DNA from: Planctomycetota bacterium
GTDB taxonomy: Bacteria > Planctomycetota > Phycisphaerae > WQYP01
Assembly: GCA_021826605.1 (NCBI GenBank)
Contig: JAKAZF010000040.1
Location: 1-10,847 of the forward strand
DNA: 10,847 nt
Direction: 5' to 3'
Below the pieces are notes generated by a model. The model did not search any database. It was not told where the DNA came from and saw only the letters and a program-made list of their open reading frames with translations. Both the position numbers and the translations under genes were made by a program. This document shows positions 1 to 4,568 of this stretch, piece after piece; the stretch's first letter is position 1, and each line of letters starts with the position of its first letter.

Positions 1-336
1 TAATCAATAGTGCCGCCGCCGCCAGAACGGACATGATTATTACGTGTATATGCTTTACCATCTGGAACCACCGTTCTACACACGGGTGGATTGACAAAAC
101 GCGGCGGCTTGCCGCGATAAAATCACGGCGTGGCGAAAAACCCGAACCAACGTACCCGGGCACCCCGTCCCCTTTTAGCCGCGTGTGCTTGCACCGCGTG
201 TCTTGCGCGGCAGTCGTCGGTGTTGAGAAAGTAGTAACGAGTGCTCTGCGGCAAGGGCCGCCGCCACAGGTGCCCAGAAACATTGCCGCGCCAAAATCAC
301 GGCGTGGGTCAGTAAATGAGCAAATTTGCGTAAATT
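1..336. other. Gene-free left edge with small repeats
   Basis: No reading frame here has a ribosome binding site or recognisable protein. The visible structure is a 23-base direct repeat (111-133 and 285-307, 21 of 23 identical, sharing AAAATCACGGCGTGG) and a small hairpin, GCGGC at 101-105 with GCCGC at 111-115. On the minus strand a stop-free frame of about 40 codons runs from 122 off the left edge (residues such as TVVPDGKAYTRNNHVRSG) with natural-looking codons but no identifiable start. It may be the beginning or a fragment of a neighbouring gene; I do not call it. Confidence 0.55.
111..307 (+). repeat. 23-bp direct repeat pair (111-133, 285-307)
   Basis: Both copies begin GCCGCG, differ in the next two bases, then share AAAATCACGGCGTGG exactly. 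The copies start 174 bases apart. No coding frame spans them, and nothing shows whether they mark the ends of an inserted element or are simply intergenic repeats. Confidence 0.7.
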
Positions 337-345
337 TGGTATAAT
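337..345 (+). promoter_or_regulatory. Extended -10 promoter without an obvious gene
   Basis: The bases TGGTATAAT form a perfect extended -10 element (TG, one base, then TATAAT at 340-345). There is no good -35 at the usual distance, which extended -10 promoters do not need. Transcription would start near 351-352, where a tandem GAAGCGTG pair (351-358, 359-366) and a hairpin (GCGTGG 362-367, CCACGC 376-381) begin. No credible protein-coding frame follows, so the product could be a small RNA, or the site may be unused. Confidence 0.45.
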
Positions 346-779
346 TAATTGAAGCGTGGAAGCGTGGATGCGTTGCCACGCGCACCGCCGGATGCAGCCA
401 GCAAGGAAGTCAAATTTTCCCACGACCAGAACATTCCAAAACTCCCGCGATTCGGACAGGAAACAAGGGAATTATCCGAACCGCACAATAAAGTCTAACA
501 ACGCATTGAATCCTGTCAAGCAAAAAATCTTGAGAAAACCAGAAGATTATTTCCCCTTCCCGATCGGCCAATCATAAGTCCTTATATGCCAGCGGCTTAT
601 GTACAATAATAATCTTCTGTTAAAGCCTCATCCCAACGCGAGGAATCACCCTTTTCCAATCCACCCCGTCCGCTTCCGCACAGTTCACCGAAATTGCTTA
701 GGGACTGCGCAAAAATAAATTCATATTTTTTGGCGCAGGGATTTTCGCCGCTGGCGAGGCGTGAGCGACGCGCAAGTGC
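346..779. other. Gene-free stretch with a few inverted repeats
   Basis: The 73-codon frame starting at 356 is basic and of low complexity, with no ribosome binding site, so it is not called. The stretch contains the small hairpin after the 337-345 promoter, a short palindrome near 575-587 (ATAAG/CTTAT) and a strong bulged hairpin at 705-738. Beyond 780 the base pattern changes abruptly to short-period repeats. Confidence 0.5.
705..738. repeat. Bulged inverted repeat, possible terminator
   Basis: CTGCGC (705-710) pairs with GCGCAG (733-738), and AAAAATA (711-717) pairs with TATTTTT (724-730). This leaves a two-base bulge and a six-base loop, a stem of 13 pairs. The A/T tract next to a GC-rich base resembles a bidirectional intrinsic terminator, but no gene ends nearby, so its role is unknown. 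Confidence 0.5.
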
Positions 780-793
780 CCCGTTGTTCGTTG

Positions 794-1179
794 CTCGTTG
801 CTCGTTGAGCGCAGCGTTTCGTTGAAACGTGTCGTTCCATCGTCTTATCTTTGTGTCGTTGTGTCGTTGTGGTAAATACCGCCGTCGTCGCCGCAGCGAC
901 AGCTCAACTCTCTACTGCTCGCCTGCTCTGCGTTCCTCCGTTTACCTCTGTTACCTCGTGGTTAACCCCGTCGTCGTGGTCGTCATCGCGTCACATCTCT
1001 GTGATCTCTGCGACCTCTGTGGCTAATCGTCGTTCCGTCCCCGCGTCATTGCGGTGCGTATCACTCTGTTGCCCGTTCCTCGTTGCTCGTTGAGAGCAGC
1101 GTTTCGTTGAAACGTGCCGTTCCACCGTCGTATCTTTGTGTCGTTGTGTCGTTGTGGTAAATACCGTCGTCGTCGCCGC
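794..1179 (+). repeat. 101-bp duplicated block (794-894 and 1079-1179)
   Basis: The two copies align without gaps over 101 bases with five mismatches. Each contains two CGTTGCT-type heptamers, a perfect hairpin (CGTTTC, GTT, GAAACG at 815-829 and 1100-1114), two TTGTGTCG octamers and a GTCGTCGCCGC end. A third, partial copy (1584-1614) matches the first 31 bases with one mismatch. The length identity across periodic sequence argues for segmental duplication rather than independent expansion. Confidence 0.85.
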
Positions 1180-1243
1180 CCCTTTGCGGTTCACCCCGTT
1201 GTCGTCGCCGCAGCGACAGCTCTACCCTCCACTCTCCACTCTC

Positions 1244-1296
1244 ACCTGCTCTAATCGGGCCGCGGCCCGATTCGCTCTACTGCTCAACTCTCTACT
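1244..1296 (+). repeat. 53-bp repeat with central 20-bp palindrome, copy 1
   Basis: The core AATCGGGCCGCGGCCCGATT (1253-1272) is a perfect palindrome flanked by CT-rich sequence (ACCTGCTCT before, CGCTCTACTG after). The same 53 bases recur at 2057-2109 with a single C/T difference. Confidence 0.85.
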
Positions 1297-1353
1297 GATC
1301 CCTGCTCTGCGCCCGGAAAGCGCCGGCAATTCTCCTTGCAGCGCTTTCCTATT

Positions 1354-1409
1354 CTCCTAACTCCCAACTCCTGTCTCCTGAACACTGAACACTGAAAACT
1401 GAAAACTGC
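1354..1409 (+). repeat. Eight phased heptamers (STRR-like)
   Basis: Eight consecutive 7-base units keep perfect phase: four CTCCTNN/CTCCCAA-type units, two ACACTGA, one AAACTGA and one AAACTGC. The word changes along the run while the period does not. Confidence 0.85.
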
Positions 1410-1447
1410 GCCATTACCCTCCGACACCGCCCCCTATAGCCTCTCCA

Positions 1448-1480
1448 CGGCATAAGTGCCGCATCCCGGTCCGCCGGGAT
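1448..1480. repeat. Twin hairpins, REP-like
   Basis: CGGCA/TGCCG (1448-1452, 1457-1461, loop TAAG) is followed one base later by ATCCCGG/CCGGGAT (1463-1469, 1474-1480, loop TCCG). Two adjacent perfect GC-rich hairpins in an intergenic region resemble a REP element. The short TTTG after the second is too weak for a confident terminator call. Confidence 0.5.
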
Positions 1481-1774
1481 TTGACAAGTAAATAACATGC
1501 CGCCACAGTGATCGCGGAAAAGAATCCTGAACGACAACCGGCACGCGTTGCTCGCTACTCGTTGAGTGTCAAGTGTTTCGTTACTCGTTGCTCGTTAAGC
1601 GCAGCGTTTCGTTGTTCGTTGTAGCCAACAGCCCGCGCCCATTCCGCGCGCCCCCTGTTGTTCGTTGCCCGTTGCCGGTACGTGCTCTACTGCTCAACTT
1701 TCTCCTGTTCCACTGCTCTCGGCGGCAGCCGCCCCCCCCTTAAAACATCTTGGGCAACTTGAAATTCGCAAGGT

Positions 1775-1835
1775 CTTCTAACTCCTAACTCCTCGTCCAC
1801 CTCCTATCTCCTGACTCCTTAATGCTGAATGCCTG
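1775..1835 (+). repeat. Second phased heptamer run
   Basis: CTTCTAA, CTCCTAA and CTCCTCG are followed by a five-base interruption (TCCAC). The run then continues CTCCTAT, CTCCTGA, CTCCTTA, ATGCTGA and ATGCCTG, all in seven-base phase. It uses the same vocabulary as 1354-1409 but in a different order. Confidence 0.8.
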
Positions 1836-1912
1836 CCCCCGTTAAAACATCTTGAGCATCTGGAGCACCTTGAACAAAACCCGCTAAAATCAACGCTCCC
1901 ATCCACATGCTC

Positions 1913-1970
1913 AACTTGAGCACCTTGCCCCCCTAACTTGAGCACCTTGCCCCCGAACTTGAGCACCTTG
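1913..1970 (+). repeat. 21-22 bp tandem repeat, 2.7 copies
   Basis: Units start with AACTTGAGCACCTTG at 1913, 1935 and 1956; the first two are followed by a C-run, CCCCCCT or CCCCCG. A related word, GAGCACCTTGAA, occurs just upstream (1863-1874). The ACATCTTG word at 1744 and 1846 belongs to the same family. Confidence 0.85.
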
Positions 1971-2056
1971 GTCGTCGCAGCGACAGTTCAACCCCGTTGT
2001 TCGTTGTTCGTTGTTCGTTGTTAGCCTGTGCTCTACTGTTCACCTGTTCTACTCAC

Positions 2057-2109
2057 ACCTGCTCTAATCGGGCCGCGGCCCGATTCGCTCTACTGTTCAA
2101 CTCTCTACT
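2057..2109 (+). repeat. 53-bp repeat with central 20-bp palindrome, copy 2
   Basis: The palindrome lies at 2066-2085. Past the block, both copies continue with CCTGCTCTGCG and then diverge into different inverted repeats: GGAAAGCGC/GCGCTTTCC (1315-1323, 1341-1349) after copy 1, and a perfect 20-base GCGGCGGCGG/CCGCCGCCGC palindrome (2122-2141) after copy 2. Confidence 0.85.
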
Positions 2110-2194
2110 CTCTCCTGCTCTGCGGCGGCGGCCGCCGCCGCCGCGTTGCAGAATCGGTCACAGGCCCCGAAAAAAGAGCCAGATTCTTCCACGA

Positions 2195-2230
2195 TTCCCA
2201 TGCAGGCACATTAAGCCTACAATGCAGGCA
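2195..2230 (+). promoter_or_regulatory. Antitoxin promoter and possible autoregulatory operator
   Basis: TACAAT at 2218-2223 matches the -10 consensus in five of six bases, and TTCCCA at 2195-2200 lies 17 bases upstream as a weak -35. The -10 is so close to the ATG at 2230 that the transcript would be nearly leaderless. The nonamer ATGCAGGCA occurs at 2200-2208 and again at 2222-2230, 22 bases apart (about two helical turns), and AGGC/GCCT (2204-2207, 2215-2218) forms an inverted pair between them. Ribbon-helix-helix antitoxins usually bind such repeats in their own promoter; that this site is the operator is inference. Confidence 0.45.
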
Positions 2231-2499
2231 TGAAGAGAATGCGTAGAGTTGCGGGAAAACAATATACGATACGGATGGTTCCGCCGCGGATTGATCAGGC
2301 GTTGCGGCACTATGCGAAATCACATGGTAAAAGTATCAACCGGGCGGCGGTTGAAGTTCTCGCAACCGGGCTGGGAATGGATGGGAAGAAAAGCAAACAT
2401 CACGATCTGGATTTTATGGCGGGCAGTTGGAAAGAAGACCCAGCCTTTGACGCGGCGATCGCGGCGCAGGATCAGATTGATCCGGAATTGTGGCGGTGA
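2230..2499 (+). CDS. Ribbon-helix-helix antitoxin (FitA/VapB-like), apparently orphan
   Basis: This 89-residue protein has the layout of a ribbon-helix-helix antitoxin. A basic N-terminus is followed by a strand around residues 12-18 (YTIRMVP), helix one about 20-34, a turn at HGKS, and helix two about 37-49 (INRAAVEVLATGLG). The C-terminal half is acidic and amphipathic (DLDFMAGSWKEDPAFDAAI, then QDQIDPELWR), the kind of segment that wraps around and inhibits a PIN-domain RNase. Family members bind operator DNA as dimers through the strand and repress their own operon. The ATG at 2230 lacks a clear Shine-Dalgarno, in keeping with a possible leaderless message; an ATG at 2239 is the alternative. 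A partner toxin should follow, but only a short remnant does (2496-2576). The family assignment is fairly secure; the exact class (FitA or VapB) is not. Confidence 0.87.
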   Translation: MKRMRRVAGKQYTIRMVPPRIDQALRHYAKSHGKSINRAAVEVLATGLGMDGKKSKHHDLDFMAGSWKEDPAFDAAIAAQDQIDPELWR

Positions 2500-2576
2500 T
2501 TGCCTTGCGGCATGAAGCGGAGTTATGCTCGCGCGACAGGCATTTCGCAGCTCTTCCGCAATTGACATTGTGCTAA
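2496..2576 (+). pseudogene. PIN-domain toxin remnant, internally deleted
   Basis: A GTG overlaps the antitoxin stop by four bases (GTGA), exactly where the toxin of such an operon begins, and opens a 26-codon frame. It starts VIAL, like the first residues of many PIN toxins (hydrophobic strand before the first catalytic Asp). It ends ELCSRDRHFAALPQL, which matches the C-terminal end of PIN toxins: (T/S)RDxxF carrying a conserved acidic residue, followed by a Pro-containing tail. The roughly 100 residues in between, with the first Asp and central acidic residues, are missing. I infer an in-frame internal deletion that inactivated the nuclease and left the antitoxin. A chance 26-codon frame is the alternative, but position, overlap and motif together argue against it. 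Confidence 0.62.
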
Positions 2577-2582
2577 GACATG

Positions 2583-3998
2583 TCATTGAAATTCCGACCC
2601 CGGATGATATGTTTCAAAGCGAGTGTTGGCGGCGATAAATGTCAGGCGGACATTATCGCACGGGCCGTTGCGCTGCTTGGCGATGATCAAATCCGCGGTG
2701 TTGACTTTGTCTGGATTGGTCTGGGCCCATTCCTGATCGCCACGGTGCATCACGGCCTCGCGATGCAAAAGCATGACCACATCGGCATCCTGTTCAATGC
2801 TTCCCGATTCACGCAGATCGCTGGTGCGGGGCAGCCGACCATCCTGTTCCGACGAACGGTTTAACTGCGACAGGCATACCACCGGGCAATTTAATTCACG
2901 CGCCAGCGCTTTGACTCCCCGGCTGATTGAACTGATTTGTTGTTGTCGATTTTCCTCACGCGGTGCCTCCATCAATTGCAGATAGTCGATCACCACCAGT
3001 TCAATGTGATGCTGGCTTAACAATCTGCGGGCTTTGGTACGCAGGTCCAGGATGGATAGCGCAGCGGTATCATCAATAAAGATTTTTCCCTCGGAAAGCT
3101 CGCCCACAGCCGTGCTTAAACGATTGCGATCTTCACGCGACAGCATGTTCCGGCGGAGATTTTGCGAATCAACCCCGCTACGAGAGCAGAGCATGCGCTG
3201 GGCCAGTTGCTGCTTGGACATTTCTAATGAAAATACCGCGACAGGTTTCTTCAAATCCACACCGACATGCTCCACGATGTTCATGGCCAGCGCGGTTTTT
3301 CCGACGCTCGGCCGGGCCGCCAGCACAATCATCTCCCCGCGTTGCAGGCCGCTGGTCAGATTATCAAGTTCCACATACCCTGTGGGCACACCCGTAATGG
3401 TATTGCCGGTGTTGCGATCCAACATTTCGAAAGTTTCGTGCAATACCTCGGTCAGCGACACCGGCTGGCCGGTGACTTTCAATTGCGCCACTTCAAAGAT
3501 ATCGCGTTCACTGCGGTCCAGAATGACCGCCGCTTCTTCGGAATTGTCATAACAGGATTCCAGCGTTTGCGCACAGGCGCTGATAAGTCGGCGCAGCAGG
3601 GCTTTGTCACGCACGATCTGAGCATAGGCGATGGCGTTGGCGGCACTGGGAACGCAATTCACCAGTTGTTCCAGATAATCGTAACCCCCCGCGGCCTCGT
3701 AGAGTCCCTTTTGCTTGAGTTTGTGCGTCAGCGTGACGCCATCAACCGCGGAGCTGGCTTTGAATAAGTCGAGGACGCCCTCGAAAATAATCTGATTCTG
3801 CCGACTGAAAAATGCGCCGGCAGTTTCAATAATGGAGCAGACGCCGCCGATGGACTCCGGATCCAGCAGCAGGGACCCCAGTAAAGCCATTTCCGACGCC
3901 GAATCATGCGGCGGCGTACGCTCCGCGGCATTCGGCTGACCGGCGGACGCGGGCAAATCCCGCGGGCGGGAACGGGCGGTTGTTATGATTTCATCCAT
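2583..3998 (-). CDS. dnaB: Replicative DNA helicase DnaB
   Basis: This encodes the hexameric helicase that unwinds DNA at the replication fork and recruits primase. The 471-residue length is normal for the family. The N-terminal primase-interaction domain covers about residues 34-135 (SASEMALLGSLLLDPESI). The RecA-like ATPase domain begins near 180 and carries Walker A ARPSVGKT (228-235), Walker B VVIDYLQL (335-342), the LSQLNR motif (376-381) and the KQRNGP arginine-finger region (441-446). The start is ATG at 3998 because GGGAG lies eight bases upstream on the coding strand; a TTG at 4013 in the same frame would place the start upstream of that site. There is no intein. The gene ends six bases from the converging toxin remnant, and its upstream gap carries a DnaA-box-like sequence. 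Confidence 0.97.
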   Translation of the reverse strand: MDEIITTARSRPRDLPASAGQPNAAERTPPHDSASEMALLGSLLLDPESIGGVCSIIETAGAFFSRQNQIIFEGVLDLFKASSAVDGVTLTHKLKQKGLYEAAGGYDYLEQLVNCVPSAANAIAYAQIVRDKALLRRLISACAQTLESCYDNSEEAAVILDRSERDIFEVAQLKVTGQPVSLTEVLHETFEMLDRNTGNTITGVPTGYVELDNLTSGLQRGEMIVLAARPSVGKTALAMNIVEHVGVDLKKPVAVFSLEMSKQQLAQRMLCSRSGVDSQNLRRNMLSREDRNRLSTAVGELSEGKIFIDDTAALSILDLRTKARRLLSQHHIELVVIDYLQLMEAPREENRQQQISSISRGVKALARELNCPVVCLSQLNRSSEQDGRLPRTSDLRESGSIEQDADVVMLLHREAVMHRGDQEWAQTNPDKVNTADLIIAKQRNGPCDNVRLTFIAANTRFETYHPGSEFQ

Positions 3999-4123
3999 GC
4001 TGACAACTCCCAATTGCTAATACGTGTGACCTGCCAAACTTCAAATTCAAATCCGCCGACCTGCGGAATTGATGAAGTAACTGTAACGTGCCTGCCTCAA
4101 CAATGCACGGAATAACAGTAAGA

Positions 4124-4145
4124 TTGTCACGACAAGTTGTCCACA
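4124..4145 (+). promoter_or_regulatory. DnaA-box-like site with adjoining TTGTC palindrome
   Basis: TTGTCCACA at 4137-4145 differs in one base from the Escherichia coli DnaA box TTATCCACA and equals the form common in high-GC actinobacteria. Directly beside it, TTGTC-AC-GACAA (4124-4135) is a perfect palindrome whose half-site repeats the start of the box. It lies about 130-150 bases upstream of the dnaB start. A single box is weak evidence, but its position before a replication gene is suggestive. Confidence 0.4.
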
Positions 4146-4174
4146 GCGCCGGCGGCGAGGGCACACAACGATCA

Positions 4175-4195
4175 AGCAACGAGAAACGAGCAGCA
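4175..4195 (-). repeat. Heptamer-family sequence in opposite orientation
   Basis: AGCAACG, AGAAACG and AGCAGCA follow one another in seven-base phase. Read on the minus strand these are CGTTGCT and CGTTTCT heptamers of the kind that dominates 780-2145, so the same word family occurs again two kilobases away and inverted. Confidence 0.6.
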
Positions 4196-4232
4196 GGTCT
4201 TGGAAGGAATTAGATTTACCCTGCGGCAATGA

Positions 4233-4353
4233 GCCGCCGCGTGGCGGCATTTGAACACCAAACGCGGATAGCGTCGGATTATCCTTGCGGTGGTCTTGAC
4301 CGCGGGTCGTAGATTCCTCATCCCCCGGTTTGGACAGCCCGCGATTTGCGCGG
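4233..4353. ncRNA. Hairpin cluster, candidate structured RNA
   Basis: Several perfect inverted repeats fall within 121 bases of the dnaB-dnaJ gap. They are GCCGCC/GGCGGC (4233-4238, 4243-4248), GGATA/TATCC (4266-4270, 4280-4284), GCGGT/ACCGC (4287-4291, 4299-4303) and CCGCG/CGCGG (4339-4343, 4349-4353). CCAAAC (4258-4263) pairs with GTTTGG (4328-4333), enclosing the second and third hairpins as a branched junction. No RNase P, tmRNA or SRP RNA signature motifs are present, and the strand is undetermined. The rest of the gap (3999-4232 and 4354-4528) shows no gene. Confidence 0.35.
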
Positions 4354-4529
4354 ACGCCACGAATAAGGCATTCACACAATAAGTGAAACACACCGGTTCA
4401 ATCCTGATAACCTGCTTGTAATTTCTTGATCCTCACTTCCTTCTACGTTTGTACCATTGATAGAAATGGTCACAGGTCTGGTAACGGCGGGGTAAGACTG
4501 TAAGGCTGGGGCAGCGCTGGTGCATCGGG

Positions 4530-4535
4530 TATAAT
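4530..4535 (+). promoter_or_regulatory. Consensus -10 box upstream of the dnaJ-like gene
   Basis: TATAAT is a perfect -10 element 33 bases before the ATG at 4569; transcription would start near 4542. No matching -35 is seen at 16-18 bases, so an activator or alternative sigma contribution is possible. No CIRCE inverted repeat, the usual HrcA operator of heat-shock genes, is present in this gap. Confidence 0.5.
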
Positions 4536-4568
4536 CATAGGAGTTACTTTGGAGCGTAATGTATTGGT

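Larger units (their letters stand above)
780..2145 (+). repeat. Mosaic of 7-9 bp periodic repeats and GC-rich palindromes
   Basis: This 1.4-kb stretch is built almost entirely from short, slightly varied words in tandem. CGTTGTT/CGTTGCT heptamers occur at 782-809, 1546-1566, 1656-1676 and 1995-2022. CTCCTNN heptamers occur at 1354-1381 and 1775-1821, and ACACTGA/AAACTGA at 1382-1409. TTGTGTCG octamers occur at 851-866, and (A)(T/C)CTCTG(T/C)G nonamers at 995-1021. The plus strand is strongly pyrimidine-rich. GC-rich perfect palindromes separate the repeat runs. Because periods of 7 and 8 shift the reading frame, the short frames here (for example 829-1026, 1136-1360 and 1778-1966) are not real genes. 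The heptamers resemble the short tandemly repeated repetitive (STRR) sequences known from cyanobacteria. Confidence 0.8.

Noticed and set aside
91..123. Promoter TTGACA with TAAAAT
   Set aside because: The spacing of 21 bases is too long and a hairpin fills the spacer.
1481..1486. TTGACA as a -35 box
   Set aside because: No -10-like hexamer lies 16-18 bases downstream.
829..1966. Small frames with VVVV, CDLCDLCG or SRCSRCSRC residues as proteins
   Set aside because: They are translations of tandem 7-9 bp words, overlap each other, and lack ribosome binding sites.
780..2145. CRISPR array
   Set aside because: Repeats are 7-22 bp, contiguous and drifting, without unique 30-40 bp spacers of regular length, and no cas gene is present.
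3034..3767. Plus-strand frames of 166-172 residues
   Set aside because: They are antisense to dnaB, whose motifs are unmistakable.
4047..4391. Minus-strand frame of 114 residues
   Set aside because: It covers the hairpin cluster and heptamer words, has no ribosome binding site, and its composition is not protein-like.
4395..4404. tRNA T-loop (GGTTCAATCC)
   Set aside because: Flanking bases do not form a T stem, and no anticodon or acceptor stem can be drawn around it.
4014..4568. RNase P RNA, tmRNA or SRP RNA
   Set aside because: The conserved core motifs of these RNAs were sought on both strands and not found.
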